This document shows positions 57,040-64,000 of a DNA stretch of 64,000 nt, piece after piece. The notes below the pieces were generated by a model that was not told the DNA's origin, made no database searches, and worked only from the letters and a program-made list of their open reading frames with translations. The translations under genes and the position numbers were made by a program. Each line of letters starts with the position of its first letter. Position 1 is the first letter of the stretch. Origin of the DNA: Amycolatopsis albispora. Lineage in GTDB: Bacteria > Actinomycetota > Actinomycetes > Mycobacteriales > Pseudonocardiaceae. Where the stretch lies: NCBI RefSeq assembly GCF_003312875.1, contig NZ_CP015163.1, forward strand, positions 2,232,001 through 2,296,000, read 5' to 3'.

Positions 57040-58997
57040 CCGAGCGACGCTACCGGCCCGAACTGCAGGGGCTGCGGGCGATCGCCGTGGTGCTGGTGGT
57101 CGTCTACCACGTCTGGCTCGGCCGCATCTCCGGCGGCGTGGACGTGTTCTTCCTGATCTCCGGTTTCCTGCTGACCGGGCAGCTGGTGCGGGCGCGGGAA
57201 CGCGGGCCGATCGGCTTCCGGCGGTTCTGGGGCAAGGTGGTCAAGCGGCTGTTCCCGGCCGCGCTGACCGTGCTGCTCGCGGTGGTCGCCGGATCGGTGC
57301 TGCTGCTGCCGGAGAACCGCTGGTTCCAGACCATTCGCGAGGTCTTCGCGTCGGCGTTCTTCGTGGAGAACTGGCGCCTGGCCGCGGATTCGGCCGACTA
57401 CTTCACCCAGCACGACCAGTCCAGCGTGGTGCAGCACTTCTGGTCGCTGTCCATCCAGGGGCAGTTCTACCTGGTGTGGCCGCTGCTGATCGCGCTGGTC
57501 GCGCGGCGGTTCCTCACCCCGGCGCTGGTCGCGGTCTTCGCCGGTTCGCTGGCCTTCTCGGTGGTGCTGACCGCCCTCGACCAGCCGCTGGCGTACTTCC
57601 ATTCGCTGACCAGGGTGTGGGAGTTCGCGCTCGGCGGCCTGCTCGCGTTGTTCATCGACCGGGTACCACTGCACCGGCTGGTCCGGGTCGTGCTGGGCTG
57701 GCTGGGCATCGCCGGGCTGATCTCGTGCGGGCTGGTGCTGACCGTCGGCGAGCAGTTCCCCGGTTACGTGGCGCTGTGGCCGCTGATGTCGGCCGTTTTT
57801 GTGCTGCTGGCCGGGGCGAGCGGCAGCAACTTCGGCGCCGACCGGTTCCTCGGCTCGCGGCCGATGACCTACGCCGGTGACCTCAGCTACGCCCTCTACC
57901 TGTGGCACTGGCCGATCCTGGTGTTCTACCTGGTGGCGCGTGGACAGACGGAAATCGGGCTGATCGGCGGGCTGGGCATCATCGGGCTGTCGGTGGGGCT
58001 GGCCGTGCTGACGCACCACTTCATCGAGAACCCGGCGCGCCAGGTGCGCGTGCGCACCTACCGGTTCGCCGCGATCGCGATGGTGCCGGTCCTGCTGGCC
58101 ACCGGCGGCTGGCAGGTCGCCGCCCGCTGGAAGGCCGACAGCTACGCGCTCGCCGCGGGCGACCCCGACCATCCGGGCGCCCGCGCGCACACGCCCGGAT
58201 TCCAGTACTGGGGCGCGCCCGATCCGCCGCTGACCCCGGCCTTCCTGTCCCTGCCCGAGGAGTACGCGGCCACCGGCGACTGCGAGATCGCGCCCCGCCA
58301 CCCGGAGCTGTCGGTCTGCTCGACGGAGTTCCACGACCCGCCGTCGAAGCGGATCGTGGTGGCCGGTGACTCGCACGCGCAGCAGTTCATCGCCGCGCTG
58401 CGGCCGGTGGCGGAGCAGAAGAACTGGCAGATCATCTCGATGCTGCGGGGTGGCTGCCCGTTCTCCACCGACTCCGACAGCGTGCCGGGCGACCAGCCGT
58501 GCATCGACTGGAACGCGGCGGTGGCCGACGAGATCCTGGCCATCGGGCCGGACGCGGTGTTCACCATCGGCACCAGGGACGCGCGGCCGGGCCTGGTCGA
58601 ATGGACCCCGCCGGGGTACGTGGCGCAGTGGCGCAAGATCGCCGCGGCGGGCATCCCGGTGCTGGCCGCCCGCGACAACCCGCGCTACAACTTCTCGCCG
58701 TCGGCCTGCGTGGACGCCAACGGCCCGGCGGCGCCCGAGTGCAGCACACCGCGGGCCGACCTGTTCGCCCCGGAACCGCCGTACCTCGGCATCGAGGACG
58801 TGCCGCCCGAGGTGTCCTTCCTCGACTTCAGCGACTACTACTGCGAGCCGGAGGTGTGCCCGCCGGTGATCGGGAACGTGCTGCTGTACCTGGACGACAA
58901 CCACGTGACGGCCACCTACATGAGCACCATGGCGCCGATCGTGGAAGAGGCGGTGGAAACCGCGCTGGGCTGGGCCACCGCCGATGCCCCCTCGTGA
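57036..58997 (+). CDS. OafA-type acyltransferase fused to an SGNH domain
   Basis: A 653-residue membrane enzyme. The N-terminal acyltransferase-3 domain (about residues 1-360, roughly ten hydrophobic segments) has RPELQGLRAIAVVLVVVYHV with the catalytic His, SGGVDVFFLISGFLLTG and RFWGKVVKRLFPA. The extracellular C-terminal SGNH domain carries the nucleophile in VVAGDSHAQQFIAAL and the D-x-x-H pair in YLDDNHVTATY. Such fusions O-acetylate cell-wall or exopolysaccharide sugars. It starts at GTG inside the response-regulator stop codon, so the two-component system and this enzyme form one translational unit. Confidence 0.9.
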   Translation: MTERRYRPELQGLRAIAVVLVVVYHVWLGRISGGVDVFFLISGFLLTGQLVRARERGPIGFRRFWGKVVKRLFPAALTVLLAVVAGSVLLLPENRWFQTIREVFASAFFVENWRLAADSADYFTQHDQSSVVQHFWSLSIQGQFYLVWPLLIALVARRFLTPALVAVFAGSLAFSVVLTALDQPLAYFHSLTRVWEFALGGLLALFIDRVPLHRLVRVVLGWLGIAGLISCGLVLTVGEQFPGYVALWPLMSAVFVLLAGASGSNFGADRFLGSRPMTYAGDLSYALYLWHWPILVFYLVARGQTEIGLIGGLGIIGLSVGLAVLTHHFIENPARQVRVRTYRFAAIAMVPVLLATGGWQVAARWKADSYALAAGDPDHPGARAHTPGFQYWGAPDPPLTPAFLSLPEEYAATGDCEIAPRHPELSVCSTEFHDPPSKRIVVAGDSHAQQFIAALRPVAEQKNWQIISMLRGGCPFSTDSDSVPGDQPCIDWNAAVADEILAIGPDAVFTIGTRDARPGLVEWTPPGYVAQWRKIAAAGIPVLAARDNPRYNFSPSACVDANGPAAPECSTPRADLFAPEPPYLGIEDVPPEVSFLDFSDYYCEPEVCPPVIGNVLLYLDDNHVTATYMSTMAPIVEEAVETALGWATADAPS

Positions 58998-59019
58998 CGG
59001 CGTCCAGCAAGTCAGCGGC

Positions 59020-59445
59020 TCAGCAGGCGGCGGCGATCGCCGCGGTGTCCCAGTAGAACGGCCGGATCTCGGTGATCCGGCCGTGCTCGACGGTGATCGT
59101 CTGCAGGATCGGGAACTCCAGGTCGCGGCCGGTGGTCCTGGCGCGGGCCCGCACCCTGGTCAGCACCACGAGCGGACTGGTGGTCGCCAGGAACTCCTGC
59201 TCGGCCAGGTCGAAGCGGGCCCAGGTCCGGCTCATCGCCAGGAAGAAGGCAGCGAGCCCGTCGTGCCCGCGCCAGGTCCCGCCGTAGGGCAGGCCCTCGG
59301 CCTGGTGCAGCACGACGTCGGTGGCGAAGAACGGGGCCAGCGGGGCGAAGGAGGCCTGGCCGGGGCCACCGGCGGCGAGGTACTCCGCTTCGGCCGCGTA
59401 CATGCCTTCGAGCACGGCCACCGGTGAGGTCGTCGATGTGGTCAT
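59020..59445 (-). CDS. SnoaL-like (NTF2 fold) protein
   Basis: A 141-residue single-domain protein of the NTF2/SnoaL superfamily: LEGMYAAEAEYLAAG, FAPLAPFFATDVVLHQAEGL, GTWRGHDGLAAFFLAMSRTW, and FPILQTITVEHGRITEIRPF with YWDTAAI near the end. The pocket could bind a small hydrophobic ligand; many have no known activity. ATG 59445 is preferred over an in-frame ATG 33 bases upstream. It diverges from the methyltransferase gene. Confidence 0.85.
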   Translation of the reverse strand: MTTSTTSPVAVLEGMYAAEAEYLAAGGPGQASFAPLAPFFATDVVLHQAEGLPYGGTWRGHDGLAAFFLAMSRTWARFDLAEQEFLATTSPLVVLTRVRARARTTGRDLEFPILQTITVEHGRITEIRPFYWDTAAIAAAC

Positions 59446-59609
59446 GTGCTCACCATGGCGCAGCGGCGGCTCCCCCACCGGCGGGAATCGGCCGTCGCGA
59501 TCGGACTGTTGGCGCCCCGCCAGATGGCCGCGCGCGGGCTGTGACAGGATGTGCCCGAGTGACTATCCTGGGTGCGTTTCCGACCAGCGGTGAGGAGAGC
59601 GACCAACAC

Positions 59610-60425
59610 ATGTCTGCCGAGTCGACCGAATCCGAAGTCGTCATCCTCGACGACGGGGTGCCGACCGCCGCGCGCGTCTACGACGTGATGCTCGACGGCA
59701 AGGACCACTACGAGATCGACCGCCAGGTGGCGAACGCCAGCCTCGAGGTGATGCCCGAGCTGAAGGAGATCGCCGCGCACAACCGCGCGATCCTGCACCG
59801 GGTGGTCACCCATCTCGCCGCCGAAGAAGGCGTCACCCAGTTCCTCGACCTCGGTTCCGGCCTGCCGACCGCGCGCAACACGCACGAGGTGGCGCAGGAG
59901 GCCAACCCGGACGCCAAGGTGGTCTACGTCGACATCGACCCGATCGTGCTGGCGCACGGCCGGGCGCTGCTGCAGGACAACGACAACACCCGGGTGATCA
60001 CCGCCGACCTGCGCAACCCGCGCGAGGTGCTGGACCACCCCGAGGTCAACGCGATGATCGACTTCTCGAAGCCGGTCTGCGTGATGCTGGTGGGCATCCT
60101 GCACCACCTGCTCGACGAAGAGGACCCGGCGGGCATCGTCCGCACCCTGCGCGACGCGGTCGCGCCCGGTTCGTACTTCTTCATCACGAACTTCACGCGC
60201 CTGAGCGACAGCCCGGAGAGCGCGCAGCTCGAGGAAGTGCTGCTGTCGCAGCTGGGCACCGGCCGCGTGCGCACCCCGGCCGAGCTGGCCGCCTACTTCG
60301 AGGGCATGGAGCTGCTGCCGCCGGGCATCGTGCCGCTGCCGCTGTGGCGCCCGGACACCATCGTCACCGACGCCACCACCATCGGCGTGCGCTTCATGAC
60401 CGGCGGCGTCGCCCGCAAGAACTGA
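59610..60425 (+). CDS. SAM-dependent methyltransferase (DUF574/Methyltransf_19)
   Basis: A 271-residue protein of a methyltransferase family expanded in actinomycetes. It shows PTAARVYDVMLDGKDHYEID at the N-terminus, the SAM-binding FLDLGSGLPTARNTHEVAQE, VVYVDIDPIVLAHGRALL, TADLRNPREVLDHPEV, and CVMLVGILHHLLDEEDPAGI. Substrates are unknown. ATG 59610 is preceded by GAGGAGAG. A stem-loop repeat of the window-wide family follows 26 bases after the stop. Confidence 0.9.
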   Translation: MSAESTESEVVILDDGVPTAARVYDVMLDGKDHYEIDRQVANASLEVMPELKEIAAHNRAILHRVVTHLAAEEGVTQFLDLGSGLPTARNTHEVAQEANPDAKVVYVDIDPIVLAHGRALLQDNDNTRVITADLRNPREVLDHPEVNAMIDFSKPVCVMLVGILHHLLDEEDPAGIVRTLRDAVAPGSYFFITNFTRLSDSPESAQLEEVLLSQLGTGRVRTPAELAAYFEGMELLPPGIVPLPLWRPDTIVTDATTIGVRFMTGGVARKN

Positions 60426-60451
60426 CACCACGCGGCAACCCCTCACTCGAG

Positions 60452-60506
60452 TGTCACGAATGTGGCTTTCGAGACGTTCAGCGTCTCGAAAGCCACATTC
60501 GTGACA
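60452..60506. repeat. Stem-loop repeat, copy 3 (variant of the GAATGTGGCTTTC family)
   Basis: Perfect 25-base arms (60452-60476 and 60482-60506) with loop TTCAG. It keeps the core GAATGTGGCTTTC, but the flanks changed on both arms together (ATGAAT/CATAGCG become CGAAT/GAGACG), so pairing is conserved. It lies between convergent genes. Confidence 0.9.
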
Positions 60507-60534
60507 TCTGGGCGAGTTTCGGAGGCCGGTCCGG

Positions 60535-60574
60535 GCTGCTGGACCCGCCAGTGGGGTTCGGCGGGTCCAGCAGC
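60535..60574. terminator. Second hairpin between the methyltransferase and UvrA-like genes
   Basis: A perfect 15-base stem (GCTGCTGGACCCGCC with its complement) and ten-base loop, 29 bases after repeat copy 3. Together they probably end transcription from both sides. The remaining 130 bases up to the UvrA-like stop hold nothing I recognise. Confidence 0.7.
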
Positions 60575-60707
60575 GGTCGCGACCGGAGACCAGTGCCCGG
60601 GCTAGGAGGCCTCGGACGCGCTGTCCACAGTAATCACCAGCCACCCCGCCGGGCGAGCCAGGGCCACCGGTCTGGACCAGTCGGCCCAGTGGTCCACTCG
60701 CCCGGGC

Positions 60708-63083
60708 TCAGCTGCCCACGTACTCCGCCAGGTGCTTCCCCGTCAGCGTGGTGGGGTTGGCGACCAGGTCGGCGGGGGTGCCTTGGTAGATGATGCGGCC
60801 GCCGTCGTGGCCGGCGCCGGGGCCGAGGTCGATGAGCCAGTCGGCGTGGGCCATGACGGCTTGGTGGTGTTCGATGACGAGGACGGATTTGCCGGTGTCG
60901 ACGAGGCGGTCGAGCAGGGTGAGGAGTTGTTCGACGTCGGCGAGGTGCAGGCCGGTGGTGGGTTCGTCGAGCAGGTAGATGCCGCCTTTGTCGGCCATGT
61001 GGGTGGCGAGTTTGAGGCGTTGGCGTTCGCCGCCGGACAGGGTGGTGAGGGGTTGGCCGAGTTTGAGGTAGCCGAGGCCGACGTCGGCCAGTCGGGTGAG
61101 GATGGTGTGGGCGGCGGGGGTGGTGGCGTCGCCGGTGGTGAAGAAGTGGTGGGCTTGGGCGACGGACATGGCGAGGACGTCGCTGATGTTGTGGCCGGCG
61201 AGGTGGTAGTCGAGGACGGCGGTTTGGAAGCGGTGGCCGTCGCATTCTTCGCAGGTGGTGGTGATGCCGGCCATGATGCCGAGGTCGGTGTAGATGACGC
61301 CGGCGCCGTTGCAGGCGGGGCAGGCGCCTTCGCTGTTGGGGCTGAACAGGGCGGGTTTGACGTTGTTGGCTTTGGCGAAGGCTTTGCGGATGGGGTCGAG
61401 CAGGCCGGTGTAGGTGGCGGGGTTGCTGCGGCGGGAGCCGCGGATGGGGGTTTGGTCGACGGTGATGACTCCGGCGTCGGTGGGTAGTGAGCCGTGCAGG
61501 AGGGAGCTTTTGCCGGAGCCGGCGACGCCGGTGATGACGCAGAGCACGCCGAGGGGGATGTCGACGTCGACGTGTTGGAGGTTGTGGGTGGTGGCGCCGC
61601 GGATTTCCAGGGTGCCGGTGGGGGTGCGGACTTCGGGTTTGAGGGTGGCGCGGTCGTCGAGGTGGCGGCCGGTGAGGGTGCCGCTTGTGCGGAGTCCGGC
61701 CAGCGGGCCTTGGTAGGTGATGGTGCCGCCGTCGCTGCCGGCGCCGGGGCCGAGGTCGATGACGTGGTCGGCGATGGCGATGGTTTCGGGTTTGTGTTCG
61801 ACGACGAGCACGGTGTTGCCTTTGTCGCGCAGGCGTAGCAGCAGGTCGTTCATTTGCTGGATGTCGTGGGGGTGCAGGCCGATGGTGGGTTCGTCGAAGA
61901 CGTAGGTGACGTCGGTGAGGGCGGAGCCGAGGTGGCGGATGAGTTTGGTGCGCTGGGCTTCGCCGCCGGACAGGGTGCCGGCGGGGCGGTCGAGGGAGAG
62001 GTAGCCGAGGCCGATTTCGACGAAGGAGTCCAGGGTGTGCTGCAGGGTGGCCAGCAGGGGCGCGACGGTGGGCTGCTGGAGTTTGCGGACCCATTCGGCC
62101 AGGTCCCGGATCTCCATCGCGCACAGATCGGCGATGCTCTTCCCGGAAATCTTCGACGACCGCGCCGCCTCGCTCAACCGGGTACCGTCGCACTCCGGGC
62201 ACGTCGCGAACGTCACCGCACGCTCGACGAACGCGCGGATGTGCGGCTGCATCGCCTCCTTGTCCTTCGACAGGAACGACTTCTGGATCTTCGGGATCAG
62301 CCCTTCGTAGGTCAGGTTGACGCCGTTGACCTTGACCTTCGTCGGCTCCTTGTACAGGAAGTCCTGCAGCTCCCGCTTGGTGTACTTCCGGATCGGCTTG
62401 TCCGGGTCGAGAAAGCCCGACTCGATGTAGATGCCGACCGTCCACCATCCGTCCACTTTGTACCCGGGGATGGTGATCGCGCCTTCGCGCAGCGACTTCG
62501 AGTCGTCGTAGAGCTGGGTCAGGTCGATGTCCGACACCGCTCCCCTGCCCTCGCACCGGGGGCACATGCCGCCGACGCGGGTGAAGCTCGCGCGCACGGT
62601 CTTCTTGTTGCCACGCTCGACGGTGATGGCACCACTGGCCTTCACCGACGGCGTGTTGAACGAATAGGCGTTCGGCGAACCGATGTGCGGCTTCCCCAGG
62701 CGGCTGAACAGGATGCGCAGCAAGGCGTTCGCGTCGGTGGCAGTGCCCACAGTGGACCGCGGATTGCTCGCGCCCATGCGCTCCTGGTCGACGATGATCG
62801 CCGTGGTCAGGTTCTCCAGCACGTCGACTTCGGGACGCGCCAGCGTCGGCATGAACCCCTGCACAAAAGCGCTGTAGGTCTCGTTGATCATCCGCTGCGA
62901 CTCGGCGGCGATCGTGCTGAACACCAGTGAACTCTTGCCAGAGCCCGAAACGCCGGTGAAAACGGTCAACCGGCGCTTCGGGATCTCGACCGAGACGTCC
63001 TTCAGGTTGTTCACGCGCGCACCGTGCACCCGGATCACGTCGTGGGTGTCGGCGACCTGCGGCGCCCGCTTGCCCTTGCTCAT
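60708..63083 (-). CDS. UvrA-like ABC ATPase (excinuclease subunit A family, drug-resistance/DrrC-like type)
   Basis: A 791-residue double ATPase, about 150 residues shorter than housekeeping UvrA. Walker A motifs are VFTGVSGSGKSSLVF and VITGVAGSGKSSLLH. Signatures are GTLSGGEAQRTKLIR and TTLSGGERQRLKLAT. Walker B motifs are TYVFDEPTIGLHPHD and IYLLDEPTTGLHLAD. Zinc cysteines lie in GGMCPRCEGRGAV, FATCPECDG, GACPACNGAG and TTCEECDGH. Such short paralogues (DrrC, UvrA2) are linked to tolerance of DNA-damaging or intercalating compounds. From about 62070 to the 3' end the codon choice changes sharply to A- and C-ending codons. The start ATG 63083 (MSKGKR) is preferred to one five codons upstream. 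Confidence 0.9.
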   Translation of the reverse strand: MSKGKRAPQVADTHDVIRVHGARVNNLKDVSVEIPKRRLTVFTGVSGSGKSSLVFSTIAAESQRMINETYSAFVQGFMPTLARPEVDVLENLTTAIIVDQERMGASNPRSTVGTATDANALLRILFSRLGKPHIGSPNAYSFNTPSVKASGAITVERGNKKTVRASFTRVGGMCPRCEGRGAVSDIDLTQLYDDSKSLREGAITIPGYKVDGWWTVGIYIESGFLDPDKPIRKYTKRELQDFLYKEPTKVKVNGVNLTYEGLIPKIQKSFLSKDKEAMQPHIRAFVERAVTFATCPECDGTRLSEAARSSKISGKSIADLCAMEIRDLAEWVRKLQQPTVAPLLATLQHTLDSFVEIGLGYLSLDRPAGTLSGGEAQRTKLIRHLGSALTDVTYVFDEPTIGLHPHDIQQMNDLLLRLRDKGNTVLVVEHKPETIAIADHVIDLGPGAGSDGGTITYQGPLAGLRTSGTLTGRHLDDRATLKPEVRTPTGTLEIRGATTHNLQHVDVDIPLGVLCVITGVAGSGKSSLLHGSLPTDAGVITVDQTPIRGSRRSNPATYTGLLDPIRKAFAKANNVKPALFSPNSEGACPACNGAGVIYTDLGIMAGITTTCEECDGHRFQTAVLDYHLAGHNISDVLAMSVAQAHHFFTTGDATTPAAHTILTRLADVGLGYLKLGQPLTTLSGGERQRLKLATHMADKGGIYLLDEPTTGLHLADVEQLLTLLDRLVDTGKSVLVIEHHQAVMAHADWLIDLGPGAGHDGGRIIYQGTPADLVANPTTLTGKHLAEYVGS

Positions 63084-63126
63084 GCTTCCCGTCCCCATCT
63101 GCTGCCCGACCCGGTCGAACAGTACG

Positions 63127-63471
63127 TCAGCTGTCCTGGAGCAGCCCCAGCACGTTGCCGTCGGGATCGGTGAAGGTGGCCACGCGACGGCCGCCGCCGA
63201 CCTCGTGCGCGGCCTCCTTGACGGTGGCGCCCGCGGCGGTGACCTCGGCCAGCTTCGCCTCGATGTCGGGCACGTGCCAGTAGGCCACCGGCGAGGTCAT
63301 GCCCTGCGGGCCGCCGCCCGGCACGAGCCCGATGTGCTGGCCCGCCACGTCGAAACCGGCGTAGTACTCCGAATCGGCCTGCGGCTCCGTGCCGAGCAGG
63401 GCGGTGTACACGGCCTTCGCCGCGGCGAGGTCCGAAACGGGGTGCAGCACGGTCTTGAAACCTTCGGTCAT
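63127..63471 (-). CDS. VOC family (glyoxalase/bleomycin-resistance-like) protein
   Basis: A 114-residue protein of the vicinal oxygen chelate fold: KTVLHPVSDLAAAKAVYTAL, ADSEYYAGFDVAGQHIGLVP, VAYWHVPDIEAKLAEVTAAG, and RRVATFTDPDGNVLGLLQDS. Two beta-alpha-beta units are visible. The substrate is unknown; relatives are metal enzymes or drug-binding proteins. ATG 63471 has AGGAG five bases upstream. It lies 43 bases upstream of the UvrA-like gene on the same strand, so both may be co-transcribed. Confidence 0.88.
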   Translation of the reverse strand: MTEGFKTVLHPVSDLAAAKAVYTALLGTEPQADSEYYAGFDVAGQHIGLVPGGGPQGMTSPVAYWHVPDIEAKLAEVTAAGATVKEAAHEVGGGRRVATFTDPDGNVLGLLQDS

Positions 63472-63556
63472 GATCACTCCTGAGAGGGTGCGAACTGGAT
63501 GCCGGTAACGCTAGGTGAGCATCGGCCCGCCACGCTTCTCGATTCCTGATCAGTCC

Positions 63557-64000
63557 TCAGCCCCACTCGGCGGTGTCCGGATCGACCCCGTGTGCCTCGG
63601 CGTTGGCGAAGATCACGTCCCGCAGCCAGGTCGCCATGCCGGGGGTGAACCCGTCGTAGTAGGCGGCGAAGCCGGGGTCACCGGCGAAGGTGCGGCCGAG
63701 GCAGACGTGCATCGAATGCGTGCAGTCGAAGTACTCGGACTGCTGGGCGCGGTGCCGTTCCGCGAGCGCGTTCGCCTCCTCGGAACCGGGCACGACCCCG
63801 GCCTGCTTCGCGGCGGCGAGGTCGGCGTGGAGCGCGTCGGCGGCCGCCACGATTTCCTTCCACTCCTGGGGAGTTCTCGCTTCGGCCCGCTCGGCGTACT
63901 GCGCCCACTGCTTGCTCTCGCCCCAGCGCTGCTCGGCCTCCTCGACCCACGACGGCTGCCAGTGGTCGCCGAAGATCTCGACCTGTTCCTCGACGGTCAG
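63557..64000 (-). CDS. C-terminal TipAS domain of a MerR-type regulator (truncated by the window edge)
   Basis: The visible 147 residues form the TipAS antibiotic-recognition domain: LTVEEQVEIFGDHWQPSWVE, EEAEQRWGESKQWAQYAERA, a helical stretch, then SEYFDCTHSMHVCLGRTFAG with the cysteines that can trap thiopeptides, and DPGFAAYYDGFTPGMATWLR. The MerR DNA-binding part lies beyond base 64000. TipAS regulators respond to thiopeptides or other bulky drugs; the neighbouring VOC and UvrA-like genes fit a drug-response setting, though that is inference. Confidence 0.9.
   Translation of the reverse strand: MTVEEQVEIFGDHWQPSWVEEAEQRWGESKQWAQYAERAEARTPQEWKEIVAAADALHADLAAAKQAGVVPGSEEANALAERHRAQQSEYFDCTHSMHVCLGRTFAGDPGFAAYYDGFTPGMATWLRDVIFANAEAHGVDPDTAEWG

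Noticed and set aside
60732..61838. Plus-strand frames with Gly/Val-rich repeats (MLPRQRGGVGDQVGGG and similar), resembling a low-complexity surface protein
   Set aside because: They are the complement of the C- and A-ending codons in the 3' half of the UvrA-like gene, not a PE/PGRS-like gene.

Overview
This window is high-GC DNA from a filamentous actinomycete. GTG and TTG starts are frequent, and GTGA/ATGA stop-start overlaps are common. Several families point to the Pseudonocardiales, most likely an Amycolatopsis-type genome: DUF574-type methyltransferase, GAF-ANTAR regulator, TipAS regulator, several IclR regulators, and a GtfB-like antibiotic glycosyltransferase remnant. The taxon is inferred from gene content only. 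I see no rRNA, tRNA, CRISPR array, insertion sequence or phage module. The window reads as a chromosomal accessory arm.

Layout. (1) 1-9.6 kb: a decayed glycosyltransferase, a secreted esterase and GH16 hydrolase, topoisomerase IB, an HSL-type hydrolase, an ATP-grasp protein, an SDR lacking its catalytic Tyr and Lys, a TylF-type methyltransferase, and an HTH/ECF sigma/DHFR-like run. (2) 9.6-16.5 kb: an IclR/Ldh/MFS cluster, the ohrR-ohr peroxide pair around a clear operator, a PucR regulator, a LysE exporter and a GH11 xylanase. (3) 16.7-36.8 kb: the core of the window, a pentose-polysaccharide utilisation island. It has secreted GH43 and GH51 arabinofuranosidases, a YtfQRT/YjfF-type sugar ABC transporter, a zinc dehydrogenase, an SMP-30 lactonase, an enolase-superfamily sugar-acid dehydratase, an unassigned barrel-like protein, a 2,5-dioxovalerate-type aldehyde dehydrogenase, an aldose epimerase, a sugar-acid-type MFS carrier, one LacI and two IclR regulators. 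(4) 36.8-48.9 kb: mixed housekeeping and signalling genes, including a stand-alone ClpX paralogue and a Ser/Thr kinase with a C-terminal CBM2-like domain. (5) 48.9-53.5 kb: a CoA-transferase/crotonase fusion and a serine-glyoxylate-type aminotransferase, divergent from a MatC-like dicarboxylate transporter, with the same palindrome at both promoters. (6) 53.6-64 kb: an AAA ATPase with an MmcQ/YjbR protein, a NarL-type two-component system overlapping an OafA/SGNH acyltransferase, a methyltransferase, a UvrA-like protein with an abrupt internal codon-usage switch, a VOC protein and a truncated TipAS regulator.

How the genes fit together. In the island, two operator families can be read directly. 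One is a LacI-type palindrome, TGTKAKCGMTAACA, at four promoters: GH43, the ABC operon, the lacI/GH43 divergent promoter, and GH51. The other is an IclR-type element near TGTTCGAAATTTCGAACA, seen by the dehydratase operon, the epimerase, an iclR gene, the MFS carrier and, as partial copies, the xylanase. I infer that the LacI protein controls extracellular arabinan attack and sugar import, while an IclR protein controls the non-phosphorylative sugar-acid route to 2-oxoglutarate. A family of perfect stem-loops with the core GAATGTGGCTTTC and a recurring word CCACAGTGG(A) add structure that is not explained by the genes.
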